From: Knoellia sp031844405
GTDB taxonomy: Bacteria; Actinomycetota; Actinomycetes; Actinomycetales; Dermatophilaceae
Assembly (NCBI GenBank): GCA_031844405.1
Contig: JAUZVC010000002.1
Location: forward strand, 248,001 to 312,000
Direction of reading: 5' to 3'
Length of the DNA stretch: 64,000 nucleotides
The first letter of the stretch is position 1. Each line of letters opens with the position of its first letter. The position numbers were made by a program, and so were the translations under genes. Below the pieces are notes generated by a model. That model ran no database searches and was not told where the DNA came from. It was given only the letters and a program-made list of their open reading frames with translations. This document shows positions 24,394 to 33,011 of the stretch, one piece after another.

Positions 24394-26135
24394 CCGCACC
24401 GAAGGTGCGGATCCCGCGGGCGCTCGCGGCGCCCGCGCCCGGCTGGACGACGTCTGCCGACGTCATCGTCGTGGGCTCCGGCATCGCCGGGCTCACCTGC
24501 GCGCTCCGGCTGCGCGAGCGGGTCGACCGGGTCCTGCTCGTCACCAAGACCGTCCTCGACGAGGGCTCGACGGCGTGGGCCCAGGGTGGGATCGCGGCCG
24601 CGCTCCACCCCGAGGACTCGCCCGAGGAGCACCTCGAGGACACCCTCGTCGCCGGCGTAGGGCTCTGCGACCGCGAAGCCGTCGAGGCGCTCGTCACCGA
24701 GGGACCGCGCCGGGTGCGCGAGCTCGTCGCGCTCGGGGCCGAGTTCGACCTCGACGCCGAGGGCGAGATCAAGCTGACCCGCGAGGGCGGGCACCACCGC
24801 GACCGCATCGCGCACGCCGGGGGCGACGCGACCGGCCGCGAGATCTCGCGAGCCCTCATCGCGGCCCTCCACCGCGTCATCGACGACCCCGGCATCGAGG
24901 TCGTCGAGCACGCGCTCGTCGTCGACCTGCTCCAGGACGGCGATGTCACGGACGGTGCCGGCGACACTGCGCCCGGCGACGGTGCGCCCGGCGCCGGCGC
25001 GCCCGTCGTCGGCGTGACGCTCCACGTCATCGGCGAGGGCCAGCTCGACGGGGTGGGCGCCGCCTACGCGCGAGCCGTCGTCCTCGCCACCGGCGGCCTC
25101 GGCCAGATCTACACGTCGACGACGAACCCGCCCGTCGCCACCGGTGACGGCATGGCCGCGGCACTGCGGGCCGGGGCGCGCATCACCGACCTCGAGTTCA
25201 TCCAGTTCCACCCGACCGTGCTCTTCCTCGGCGAGGGCTCGACCGGTCAGCAGCCGCTCATCTCCGAGGCGGTGCGGGGCGAGGGCGCCTTCCTCGTCGA
25301 CGCCTCGGGCCGGCGGATCATGGAGGGTCGGCACGAGCTCGCCGACCTCGCCCCCCGCGACGTCGTCGCCCGCGCCATCCTCGAGACGATGCGCGAGCAG
25401 GGCACCGACCACGTCCTCCTCGACGCCCGCCACCTCGGCGCGGACTTCCTCGAGGAGCGCTTCCCGTCGATCGTCGCGTCGTGCCGCTCGCTCGGCTTCG
25501 ACCCTGCGACCGACCTGCTCCCGGTCGCGCCGGCCCAGCACTACGCCTCCGGCGGCGTCGAGACCGACCTGCACGGGCGCACCTCGCTGCCCGGCCTCTA
25601 CGCCTGCGGCGAGTGCTCGTGCACCGGCGTCCACGGCGCCAACCGCCTCGCCTCCAACAGCCTCCTCGAGGGCCTCGTCTTCGCAAGCCGGATCGCCTCC
25701 GACATCCCGGCACGCATCGCCGCCGGCGAGCTGCCCGAGGTGGTCGTGCCGTCCACACCGACGCACGCCGGCGGCGATGTGGGGGAGGGCGCCCTCCTCG
25801 ACAGCTCGCAGCGCCTCACGGTGCAGCGCGCGATGACGACCGGCTCCGGTCCCGTGCGTTCGGCGGCGTCGACGACCGAGACCGCCACCGCGCTCGCTCG
25901 GCTCGCCGCGCTGCCGCCGTCGACGGCCGCACCCGGCCCGAGGACGTGGGAGACGACGAACCTCCTCCACCTCGGCCAGGCCCTCACCGAGCTCGCGCAC
26001 CGCCGCGATGAGACCCGCGGCGGCCACGTGCGCAGCGACTTCCCCGACCGCGACGACGCGCGGTGGCTGCGCCGGCAGAGCGTCGTCGTCGCACCCGACC
26101 GATCCCTCACCGTGACCGAACGGAGTATGCCGTGA
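24390..26135 (+). CDS. nadB: L-aspartate oxidase
   Basis: FAD enzyme that starts NAD synthesis by oxidising aspartate to iminoaspartate. 581 residues. The FAD motif VIVVGSGIAGLTCALRL and the TAWAQGGIAAAL, HHRDRIAHAGGDATGREI and GGVETDLHGRTSLPGLYACGECSCTGVHGANRLASNSLLEGL blocks are intact. Residues about 184-206 form a Gly/Asp/Ala-Pro-rich insertion (DGAGDTAPGDGAPGAG). nadA is not adjacent; nadC follows with a GTGA overlap. Confidence 0.95.
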   Translation: MTAPKVRIPRALAAPAPGWTTSADVIVVGSGIAGLTCALRLRERVDRVLLVTKTVLDEGSTAWAQGGIAAALHPEDSPEEHLEDTLVAGVGLCDREAVEALVTEGPRRVRELVALGAEFDLDAEGEIKLTREGGHHRDRIAHAGGDATGREISRALIAALHRVIDDPGIEVVEHALVVDLLQDGDVTDGAGDTAPGDGAPGAGAPVVGVTLHVIGEGQLDGVGAAYARAVVLATGGLGQIYTSTTNPPVATGDGMAAALRAGARITDLEFIQFHPTVLFLGEGSTGQQPLISEAVRGEGAFLVDASGRRIMEGRHELADLAPRDVVARAILETMREQGTDHVLLDARHLGADFLEERFPSIVASCRSLGFDPATDLLPVAPAQHYASGGVETDLHGRTSLPGLYACGECSCTGVHGANRLASNSLLEGLVFASRIASDIPARIAAGELPEVVVPSTPTHAGGDVGEGALLDSSQRLTVQRAMTTGSGPVRSAASTTETATALARLAALPPSTAAPGPRTWETTNLLHLGQALTELAHRRDETRGGHVRSDFPDRDDARWLRRQSVVVAPDRSLTVTERSMP

Positions 26136-27025
26136 GCTCGCCCTCGCGTCCCGACCTCGCCTTCCCCGAGGAGGACGCCCGCCGCGTCGTGACCGGTGCC
26201 CTCGACGAGGACCTCGGTGGGCCCGACGGCGTCGACGTGACGACGACGGCGACGATCCCGGCCGAGCAGCGCACCGAGGCTGCCGTCGTGGCGCGGGAGT
26301 CCGGCGTCGTCGCCGGTGTCGAGATCATCGCCCTCACCCTCGACGAGGTCGCCCGGCGGCTGGGCACCGACCCCGTGACCGTGCGCCTCGTCGCCCACGA
26401 CGGCGACCGGGTCGAGCGCGGGGACGTCGTGGCCGAGCTGTCCGGCCCGACCCGCGCGACGCTCGTCGCCGAGCGCACCCTGCTCAACGTCATCAGCCGG
26501 CTGTCGGGCGTCGCCACGCACACCCGCCGGTGGGCCGACGCGCTCGAGGGGTCCGGGGCGATGGTTCTCGACACCCGCAAGACGACCCCGGGGCTGCGCG
26601 CGCTCGAGAAGTTCGCCGTGCGTGCCGGCGGCGGCACCAACAAGCGCATGGGCCTCTACGACGTCGCGATGATCAAGGACAACCACAAGCTCGCGGCGGG
26701 AAGCCTCGGCGCGGCATACGCCGCCGTGCGCGAGCGCTTCCCCGAGGTGCCGGTCCAGGTCGAGGTGACCACGACCGAGGAGGCACTCGAGTCGGTGGCA
26801 GCAGGTGCGCGGTTCCTGCTCTGCGACAACATGTCGACCGACCTGCTGCGCGCGACCGTCGAGGCGGTGCGCGCCACCGGCGAGGACGTCGAGGTCGAGG
26901 CGACGGGCGGGCTCACGCTCGAGGTCGCGGCCGACTACGCGGCGACCGGGGTCGACTACCTCAGCGTGGGTGCGCTCACGCACTCCTCGCCGATCCTCGA
27001 CCTCGCCCTCGACCTGCGCACCTGA
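26132..27025 (+). CDS. nadC: Nicotinate-nucleotide diphosphorylase (carboxylating)
   Basis: Quinolinate phosphoribosyltransferase, third step of de novo NAD synthesis. 297 residues from GTG 26132 inside the nadB stop. Signature LDTRKTTPGLRALEKFAVRAGGGTNKRMGLYD and AMIKDNHK are complete; VEVEATGGLTLE closes the barrel. It ends 15 nt from the convergent lactonase gene with no clear hairpin between. Confidence 0.96.
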   Translation: MSSPSRPDLAFPEEDARRVVTGALDEDLGGPDGVDVTTTATIPAEQRTEAAVVARESGVVAGVEIIALTLDEVARRLGTDPVTVRLVAHDGDRVERGDVVAELSGPTRATLVAERTLLNVISRLSGVATHTRRWADALEGSGAMVLDTRKTTPGLRALEKFAVRAGGGTNKRMGLYDVAMIKDNHKLAAGSLGAAYAAVRERFPEVPVQVEVTTTEEALESVAAGARFLLCDNMSTDLLRATVEAVRATGEDVEVEATGGLTLEVAADYAATGVDYLSVGALTHSSPILDLALDLRT

Positions 27026-27040
27026 CCCTTGGGGCGGCGG

Positions 27041-28048
27041 TCAGCCCGTGGCGGGCTGCGGTGCCACGCACATCGGCGCGGACACGGGCAGCTCGGACCT
27101 CGCCTCACTGACGGCGTCGCGCTCCAGGTCGTGAGTCGTGACGGCGTCGGCGTCCCGCCCCGCGACGAGGACGACCTGCCCCTCGACGTGGAACTGACGT
27201 GGGTGGGCGGGGCTCGCCGTCTCGGCGAGCAGCACGGGCACCTCCGCGGTGACATCGAAGACGGACAGCGTGTCCGGGCCCCGGTTCGACAGGATCAGAC
27301 GCTCGCCCGCCGCGTCGACCCAGATGTGGGCGACGAGGTTCTCGACGTCGCTGCCGCTCGCCGGGCACTGCCCCACGACGGTGAAGGCGCCCTCGTCCTC
27401 CTTGAGGGCGACCACCGTTCCGGCGAGCTCGCCGCCGACCCACGCCCGGCCGGTCGCGGCGTGGCGAGTGAGGTGCCGCGGGCCCGTGCCGGCTGGCAGG
27501 CCACACGTCTGCCGGGCGACGAGCCGGTGGCCCCGCACTGCATACGTCACGATCTCGTCAGCGCCGAGGTTGACGACCGCGACACGGTCGCCGCCGAGGG
27601 GCGTGACCTGGTGCGCGAAGCTCCCGTCCTGTCGGGTCGGATGCGGTCCGCGGCCGGTGAGGCGGACGACCTCGAGGAACTCGGTGGCGGCGCCGTCGAC
27701 CACGTCCATGACGGACGCCGTCCCGTCGGCGTAGTTCGCGGCGAAGAGCGTCGACCCCTCGAGAGCGAGGTGGCAGGGGTGGCTGCCCCCGGTCGAGGCC
27801 TGCGAGAGCAGTCGCAGCGTCACACCCGGACCCCCACCCTCGACCGCCAGAGTGACGACGTGGCCCTCCTCGACCTCGCACGCGACGTGAAGCCGGCGGC
27901 CGTCCGGCGACCAGGTGAGCCAGGACGGGTTGGGCAGCTCGACGCCGGCCACCTCCGCGCCCAGGCGGTGGCCGCCGTCCCACGGGTGCAGGCTCACCCT
28001 CCCGAGCAGCCCGTCCGCGGGCGCCGAGGCGACCGCGACCCACGGCAT
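27041..28048 (-). CDS. Lactonase family beta-propeller protein (6-phosphogluconolactonase-like)
   Basis: 335 residues from ATG 28048; the longer frame upstream overlaps the neighbouring gene. Seven-bladed propeller features include GGSHPCHLALEGSTLFAANYADGTASVMDV, HPTRQDGSFAHQVTPLGGDRVAVVNLGADEI, GTGPRHLTRHAATGRAWVGGELAGTVVAL and HPRQFHVEGQVVLVAGRDADAV, matching the Pgl-type lactonase family (PF10282). Likely hydrolyses 6-phosphogluconolactone, though family members have other roles. The start overlaps the stop of the Cys-rich gene upstream (TGATG). Confidence 0.82.
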   Translation of the reverse strand: MPWVAVASAPADGLLGRVSLHPWDGGHRLGAEVAGVELPNPSWLTWSPDGRRLHVACEVEEGHVVTLAVEGGGPGVTLRLLSQASTGGSHPCHLALEGSTLFAANYADGTASVMDVVDGAATEFLEVVRLTGRGPHPTRQDGSFAHQVTPLGGDRVAVVNLGADEIVTYAVRGHRLVARQTCGLPAGTGPRHLTRHAATGRAWVGGELAGTVVALKEDEGAFTVVGQCPASGSDVENLVAHIWVDAAGERLILSNRGPDTLSVFDVTAEVPVLLAETASPAHPRQFHVEGQVVLVAGRDADAVTTHDLERDAVSEARSELPVSAPMCVAPQPATG

Positions 28049-28863
28049 CAGTGGCCCTTGCGCAGCGTCGGGTGGTCGGCCTCGATGGTCGCCGGGTGCA
28101 CGAAGAGCGGCAGCAGCCGGCGTGAGGCCGGGGTGCGCACCGCCTTGACCGCGGCCAGATGCGCCTCGCACCGGACGACGAGCTCGTCGTAGGCCTCCTG
28201 CCCCATGAGCTCGACGAGCTCGGCGCGGTTGCTGCGATAGACCGGCTCGGCGCCGACGTGCGCCTGCGGGTTGCCCGAGCAGTACCAGTCGAGGTCGTGC
28301 CCGCCCGGCCCCCACCCGCGCCGGTCGTACTCGCCGATCGACACCTCGAGGTAGCTCGTGTCGTCGGGGTTCTCGACGGTGCGGAAGGTGCGCCGGATCG
28401 GCAGCTGCCAGCAGACGTCCGGCTTCTGCGTGTGCGGCGGCTCACCGGTGAGGACGGCGTGCTGGTGCAGGGCGCACCCGGCACCGGCGGGAAAGCCGGG
28501 GCGGTTGAGGAAGATGCACGCGCCGTCGACGACCTTCGTCTTGCGGGCGCCGTCCTCGAGCTCGGTCCAGTGCGAGACCTTGGCCGGGTTCTTGCGGTCC
28601 GGCCGCAGCTGCCACTCGTCCTCGCCGAGCTGCTCGACGACGGCGGCGACGCGGGCGAGGTCGTCGTCGTCGGAGAAGTGCGCGCCGAGGGTGCAGCACC
28701 CGTCGTCGGGCCGGTCGGCATAGATGCCTTCGCACCCGGAGCCGAAGATGCAGGTCCAGCGCGAGGTGAGCCAGGTGATGTCGCACCGGAAGCGCTGACC
28801 CTGGTCGGCGGGGTCCGGGAACTCGACCCAGGTGCGGGGGATGTCCAGCGGGGTCTCGGCCAC
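28048..28863 (-). CDS. Cysteine-rich conserved hypothetical protein
   Basis: 271 residues, not firmly recognised. An N-terminal cluster C27, C38, C44, C56, C57 ends in GCCTLGAHF, which resembles the CxxC...CC metal-binding pattern of YkgJ/DUF3109-like proteins; five more Cys follow. No signal peptide. The GTG start lies 6 nt after a TAGGGT box, so it is probably leaderless, and it heads a two-gene unit with the lactonase. Zinc or iron-sulfur binding is a fair guess only. Confidence 0.6.
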   Translation of the reverse strand: MAETPLDIPRTWVEFPDPADQGQRFRCDITWLTSRWTCIFGSGCEGIYADRPDDGCCTLGAHFSDDDDLARVAAVVEQLGEDEWQLRPDRKNPAKVSHWTELEDGARKTKVVDGACIFLNRPGFPAGAGCALHQHAVLTGEPPHTQKPDVCWQLPIRRTFRTVENPDDTSYLEVSIGEYDRRGWGPGGHDLDWYCSGNPQAHVGAEPVYRSNRAELVELMGQEAYDELVVRCEAHLAAVKAVRTPASRRLLPLFVHPATIEADHPTLRKGH

Positions 28864-28869
28864 CGGGTC

Positions 28870-28875
28870 ACCCTA
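28870..28875 (-). promoter_or_regulatory. Leaderless -10 box (TAGGGT) of the Cys-rich gene
   Basis: Minus-strand TAGGGT, 6 nt, then GTG at 28863. The divergent ppx promoter starts 18 bp away. Confidence 0.6.
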
Positions 28876-28892
28876 TGCCGCCGCACGCCGAC

Positions 28893-28898
28893 TACCGT
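28893..28898 (+). promoter_or_regulatory. Leaderless -10 box (TACCGT) of ppx
   Basis: TACCGT ends 6 nt before ATG 28905. Only 41 bp separate the two divergent start codons here, leaving no room for leaders. Confidence 0.6.
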
Positions 28899-28904
28899 GG
28901 ACCC

Positions 28905-29831
28905 ATGCGGCTCGGGGTCATCGACGTGGGATCCAACACCGTGCACCTCCTCGTCGTCGACGCCCACACCGGCGCCCAGCCGCTCCCCGCGAGCTCGCAC
29001 AAGCGCGAGCTCCGCCTCTCGGAGCACGTCACCGACGACGGCTCGATCGACGACGCCGGCAGGGAGCAGCTCGCGGAGTTCGTCGCCGAGTGCCTCACCG
29101 TCGCCGAGGACCAGGGCGTCGAGGACCTCATGGGGTTCGTCACGAGCGCGATCCGCGAGGCCCCCAACGGTGACGACGTCCTCGCGCACGTCAAGGACCG
29201 CACGGGCGTCGTCCTCGAGGTGCTCTCGGGGGAGGACGAGGCCCGCCTCACCTTCCTCGCCGCACGGCGGTGGTTCGGCTGGTCCGCGGGGACGCTGCTC
29301 GTCGCCGACATCGGTGGAGGCTCGCTCGAGATCGCCCAGGGCATGGACGAGGACCCCGACATCGCCATCTCGCTGCCGCTCGGCGCCGGGCGGGTCACCC
29401 GCGACCACCTGCCGGGCGACCCGCCCGGTGAGGACGCCGTCCGCGCCGCCCGCAAGCACGTGCGCGCCGCGATCGCCCGCGAGCTGCGACCGCTCGCCAA
29501 GGCGGGGTCACCGGACCGGGTCGTCGGCACCTCCAAGACGATGCGCTCCCTCGCCCGGATCACGGGAGCCGCGCCGAGCGCCGAGGGAATGTATGCCGTC
29601 CGCCACCTCGACCGTGACGCTCTCGACGCGATCCTGCCCCGGATTGCGAGCATGACTGCGGCACAACGCAGCTCGCTCCCCGGCGTCTCCACCTCGCGAG
29701 CCCGGCAGCTCCTCGCCGGTGGCCTCGTCGTGTCCGCGACGATGGACCTGCTCGGGGTGGACCGCCTCGAGATCTGCCCCTGGGCGCTGCGCGAGGGCAT
29801 CATCCTGCGCAGGCTCGACGGAATGCACTGA
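28905..29831 (+). CDS. ppx: Exopolyphosphatase / pppGpp phosphohydrolase family protein
   Basis: 308 residues of the Ppx/GppA (ASKHA) fold. Phosphate 1 motif VIDVGSNTVHLLVVD, FVTSAIREAPNGDD, and phosphate 2 motif VADIGGGSLEIAQG are intact. It lacks the C-terminal HD region of E. coli Ppx, like the short M. tuberculosis Ppx1 (Rv0496), which it matches in position. Degrades polyphosphate; pppGpp activity is possible. Stop and next start overlap (TGATG). Confidence 0.92.
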   Translation: MRLGVIDVGSNTVHLLVVDAHTGAQPLPASSHKRELRLSEHVTDDGSIDDAGREQLAEFVAECLTVAEDQGVEDLMGFVTSAIREAPNGDDVLAHVKDRTGVVLEVLSGEDEARLTFLAARRWFGWSAGTLLVADIGGGSLEIAQGMDEDPDIAISLPLGAGRVTRDHLPGDPPGEDAVRAARKHVRAAIARELRPLAKAGSPDRVVGTSKTMRSLARITGAAPSAEGMYAVRHLDRDALDAILPRIASMTAAQRSSLPGVSTSRARQLLAGGLVVSATMDLLGVDRLEICPWALREGIILRRLDGMH

Positions 29832-30658
29832 TGGCGAGTGGCGATGCCGTGAGGGTCCCGGACATCCCGGTGGCCCTCTCCACCGCGTCCGTCTACCCGG
29901 AGAACTGCGCGGCCGCCTTCCAGCACGCCTCGCGGCTCGGCTACGACGCCGTCGAGGTCATGGTCTGGACCGACCCGGTGACCCAGGAGGCGGGTGCGCT
30001 GCGCGCGCTCGCCGATCTGCACGGCATACGCATCGTCTCGGTCCACGCACCGACGCTGCTCATCAGCCAGCGCATCTTCGGCGTCGAGCCGTGGGGCAAG
30101 ATCGACCGCTCGCTCGAGCTGGCCCACGACCTCGGCGCCGACACCGTGGTGCTCCACCCGCCGTTCCGCTGGCAGAAGGACTACGCCCGCGACTTCGCCG
30201 ACGGCATCGCGACGCGCGAGCACGAGTCGGGCATCACGCTCGCCGTCGAGAACATGTATCCGTGGCGGGTCCGCGGTCGCGAGATCGAGGCCTACCTGCC
30301 GCACTGGGACCCGGTGCTGCAGCCCTACGACCACGTGACGCTCGACCTGTCGCACACGGCCACGGCGGGCTCGGACGCGCTCGCCATGGTCGAGGCCCTC
30401 GGCCCGAGGCTCAAGCACCTGCACCTCGCCGACGGCGCTGGGTCGATGAGGGACGAGCACCTCGTGCCCGGTCATGGCAACCAGCCGTGCGGTCAGGTGC
30501 TGGATGCGTTGGTGCACAACGGGTTCGACGGATCCGTGGTCGTCGAGATCTCGACGCGACGGCTCACCGGCGAGCAGCGCGAGGTCGCACTCGCCGAGTC
30601 GCTCGCCTTCTGCCGCCTCCACCTCGCCGACGTCCTCGACGCCGAGGATGAGGCATGA
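29831..30658 (+). CDS. Sugar phosphate isomerase/epimerase (AP endonuclease-2 fold)
   Basis: 275 residues with a TIM-barrel of the xylose-isomerase-like type: ALSTASVYPENCAAAF, GYDAVEVMVW, ADTVVLHPPFRWQ, TLAVENMYPWRVRG, VTLDLSHTATAG, HLADGAGSMRDEH and VVEIS supply the usual His/Glu/Asp metal ligands. Matches Rv0498 in position, downstream of ppx. Substrate unknown. Overlaps the TetR start (ATGA). Confidence 0.85.
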   Translation: MASGDAVRVPDIPVALSTASVYPENCAAAFQHASRLGYDAVEVMVWTDPVTQEAGALRALADLHGIRIVSVHAPTLLISQRIFGVEPWGKIDRSLELAHDLGADTVVLHPPFRWQKDYARDFADGIATREHESGITLAVENMYPWRVRGREIEAYLPHWDPVLQPYDHVTLDLSHTATAGSDALAMVEALGPRLKHLHLADGAGSMRDEHLVPGHGNQPCGQVLDALVHNGFDGSVVVEISTRRLTGEQREVALAESLAFCRLHLADVLDAEDEA

Positions 30659-31290
30659 GCCCCCGCGGTCGCCGCCCCGGCGGTGAGGACACGCGCGCGG
30701 CGATCGTCGACGCGGCGCGGACCGAGTTCGCCCAGCGTGGCTACGACGGCACCTCGTTGCGGGCCGTCGCCCGCGAGGCCGGGGTCGACCCCAAGCTCGT
30801 GCACCACTACTTCGACGGCAAGTCCGAGCTCTTCGTCGAGGTGATGGCCTTCCCCGCCAACCCTGCCGTCCTCGTCGAGCGGATCGCGGCCGCCCCGCGC
30901 AGCGAGCTGGGACCGACCCTCGCCCGGGTCTTCCTCGCCGTGTGGGACTCCCCGGAGGGGCGCGAGCGCTTCGCCGCGATGTTCGCCGCGGCCGCCGCGC
31001 ACGAGGAGCACGCCCGCATGGTGCGCGAGTTCGTGGGCCGCGAGGTCCTGCACCGGGTCGTCGAGACGATGCGGGAGTCCGGTGCGCCCGAGAGGGAGGG
31101 GGAGTCGCTCGAGGTGCGGGTCGCGCTCGGCGCCGCCCAGCTCATCGGCACCGGCCTGCTGCGCTATGTCGTCAAGGTGCCGGCCGTCGCCGACGCCTCG
31201 GTCGACGAGCTCGTCGCCATCCTCGGTCCGAGCCTGCAGCACCACCTCGTGCCGCCCACACCGCTGGCCCCGTCCCCACCCGGCGACTGA
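30655..31290 (+). CDS. TetR family transcriptional regulator
   Basis: 211 residues. The N-terminal helix-turn-helix covers about 14-60 (AAIVDAARTEFAQRGYDGTSLRAVAREAGVDPKLVHHYFDGKSELF). The rest is the helical ligand domain. It is cotranscribed with ppx and the isomerase and lies just upstream of an ABC exporter operon, separated by an inverted repeat; it may control that exporter, but no operator was identified. Its stop codon lies in the left arm of the repeat. Confidence 0.9.
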   Translation: MSPRGRRPGGEDTRAAIVDAARTEFAQRGYDGTSLRAVAREAGVDPKLVHHYFDGKSELFVEVMAFPANPAVLVERIAAAPRSELGPTLARVFLAVWDSPEGRERFAAMFAAAAAHEEHARMVREFVGREVLHRVVETMRESGAPEREGESLEVRVALGAAQLIGTGLLRYVVKVPAVADASVDELVAILGPSLQHHLVPPTPLAPSPPGD

Positions 31291-31347
31291 CTGCACATTC
31301 GGCCGGCCGCTCGCTGCGCTCGCACCGGCCGAACGCGCGATCAGTCG
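31284..31347. repeat. Inverted repeat of the CGACTKATTGC family (copy 4)
   Basis: Arms 31284-31306 and 31325-31347 match at 19 of 23 positions; the left arm CGACTGACTGCACATTC overlaps the TetR stop codon. Probably the TetR operon terminator. Confidence 0.65.
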
Positions 31348-31395
31348 GGTCCTGCAGGTGGGCGCGAGGGCTTGCGGGGGATACGCCGTCAGGTC

Positions 31396-31401
31396 TAAAT
31401 T
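31396..31401 (+). promoter_or_regulatory. Leaderless -10 box (TAAATT) of the ABC exporter operon
   Basis: A short AT-rich island in GC-rich sequence; TAAATT ends 6 nt before ATG 31408. Confidence 0.6.
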
Positions 31402-31407
31402 CATCAC

Positions 31408-32190
31408 ATGAGGAAAAGCGTCGCGGAACCCCTCGGCACCGATGCGATCGTCGTCGAGCACCTCGTCGTGCGCCGCGGCGGCCGGAGCGTGCTGCCCGAC
31501 CTCAGCGTCACGGTGCCCGCCGGTCAGGTCGTGGGCCTCCTCGGTCCGAGTGGCGGCGGCAAGTCGACGCTCATGCGGGCGATCGTCGGCGTCCAGCAGG
31601 TCGAGAGCGGGGACGTCACCGTCCTCGGGCAGCCGGCCGGGCACCCCGACCTGCGGCACCGCATCGGCTACGTCACCCAGTCGCCGAGCATCTATGCCGA
31701 CCTCTCGGTGCGCCACAACCTCACCTACTTCGCCCAGGTGCTCGGTGCGAGCCCGGACGCCGTCGACCGGGCCATCGAGGCGGTCGACCTCACGAGCCAC
31801 GCCGACGCGAGCGTCTCGACCCTCTCCGGCGGGCAGCGCTCGCGGGCGTCGCTCGCCGCGGCGCTCGTCGGCGACCCCGAGGTCCTCGTCCTCGACGAGC
31901 CGACCGTCGGCCTCGACCCGGTCCTGCGCCGCGACCTCTGGGACCTCTTCCGGCGACTGGCGCACGACGAGGGCCGCACGCTGCTCGTGTCGAGCCACGT
32001 CATGGACGAGGCGACGCGCTGCGACCGGCTCCTCCTCCTGCGCGACGGCGAGATCCTCAGCGACTCCACCCTCGCCGAGCTGCTCGCCCGCACCGGTGCG
32101 ACCGACGCCGAGGAGGCCTTCCTCCGGCTCGTCGACCGGGCCGCGCAGGCGAGGCCCACGGACGCGACCTCGAAGGGCGGACCGGCATGA
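31408..32190 (+). CDS. ABC transporter ATP-binding protein
   Basis: 260 residues. Walker A GPSGGGKST, Q-loop GYVTQSPSIYADLSV, signature LSGGQRSR, Walker B VLVLDEPTVGLDP and switch His in VSSH are all present, the drug/lipid export (DrrA/YhaQ-like) type. Overlaps the permease start (ATGA). Together they form a one-plus-one exporter, energised at the membrane; substrate unknown. The divergent-like position next to a TetR gene suggests drug export but is not proof. Confidence 0.93.
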   Translation: MRKSVAEPLGTDAIVVEHLVVRRGGRSVLPDLSVTVPAGQVVGLLGPSGGGKSTLMRAIVGVQQVESGDVTVLGQPAGHPDLRHRIGYVTQSPSIYADLSVRHNLTYFAQVLGASPDAVDRAIEAVDLTSHADASVSTLSGGQRSRASLAAALVGDPEVLVLDEPTVGLDPVLRRDLWDLFRRLAHDEGRTLLVSSHVMDEATRCDRLLLLRDGEILSDSTLAELLARTGATDAEEAFLRLVDRAAQARPTDATSKGGPA

Positions 32191-32921
32191 ACCCGCGCAT
32201 CACGCTCGCCACGACCGCCCGCATCCTGCGCCAGCTGCGCGCCGACCACCGCACCATCGCGATGATGCTCGTCGTCCCGTGCGTCCTCCTCGGTCTGCTC
32301 GCCTGGATCTTCGACGGCACGCCGGTCTTCGACCGGATCGGCGCGGCGCTGCTCGGCGTCTTCCCGTTCGTCGTGATGTTCATCGTCACGAGCGTGGCCA
32401 CCCTGCGCGAGCGCACCTCGGGCACGCTCGAACGCCTCTTGACCACACCGCTCGGCAAGGGTGACTTCATGCTCGGCTACGCCTTGGCCTTCGGGCTCAT
32501 GGCAGTCGTGCAAGCCCTCGTGGCAACGGCATTCGCTGTCTGGGTGTGCGGTCTCGACGTCGCCGGGCCGGTCTGGCTGCTCGTGGTCATCGCCGTGTGC
32601 GACGCGCTCCTCGGCACGGCCCTCGGCCTCTTCGTCAGCGGCTTCGCCGCCACGGAGTTCCAGGCCGTGCAGTTCATGCCGGCCCTCGTCCTCCCGCAGT
32701 TCCTCCTCTGCGGGCTCCTCGTCCCGCGCGACAACCTGCCGTCGGTCCTCTCGACGCTCTCGGACGTCCTCCCCCTCTCGTATGCCGTCGACGCGATGCG
32801 GACGATCGCGTCGGTCCCCGACCCGGTCGGCGACGTCGGCTCGGACATCGCTGTCATCGTCGGCGCGATCCTGCTCGCCCTCGCGCTGGGCAGTCTCACG
32901 CTGCGACGCCGCACGCCGTGA
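32187..32921 (+). CDS. ABC-2 type transporter permease
   Basis: 244 residues with six hydrophobic segments (about 25-42, 52-72, 100-125, 132-155, 160-180 and 217-237). RERTSGTLERLLTTPLGKGDFMLGYALAFG is the typical cytoplasmic coupling region of ABC-2 exporters, and PLSYAVDAMRTI the late signature. Partner of the ATPase gene it overlaps. The gene ends about 75 nt before the putA promoter; no strong hairpin is seen. Confidence 0.9.
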   Translation: MNPRITLATTARILRQLRADHRTIAMMLVVPCVLLGLLAWIFDGTPVFDRIGAALLGVFPFVVMFIVTSVATLRERTSGTLERLLTTPLGKGDFMLGYALAFGLMAVVQALVATAFAVWVCGLDVAGPVWLLVVIAVCDALLGTALGLFVSGFAATEFQAVQFMPALVLPQFLLCGLLVPRDNLPSVLSTLSDVLPLSYAVDAMRTIASVPDPVGDVGSDIAVIVGAILLALALGSLTLRRRTP

Positions 32922-32998
32922 GCGGGAGGTGGGCGCGGGTCCCACGGTCCCTCCGGGCCGGCATACCGGCTGGGTTCGAGGGTGGCTCGGGAAGCGGT

Positions 32999-33004
32999 TA
33001 GCCT
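32999..33004 (+). promoter_or_regulatory. Leaderless -10 box (TAGCCT) of the proline dehydrogenase gene
   Basis: TAGCCT ends 7 nt before GTG 33012; an upstream start at 32982 would place the box inside the coding region. Confidence 0.6.
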
Positions 33005-33011
33005 GACGACC

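Noticed and set aside
31291..31407. TetR operator palindrome in front of the ABC exporter
   Set aside because: The only inverted repeat there is the terminator-type element; no separate palindrome overlaps the TAAATT box.
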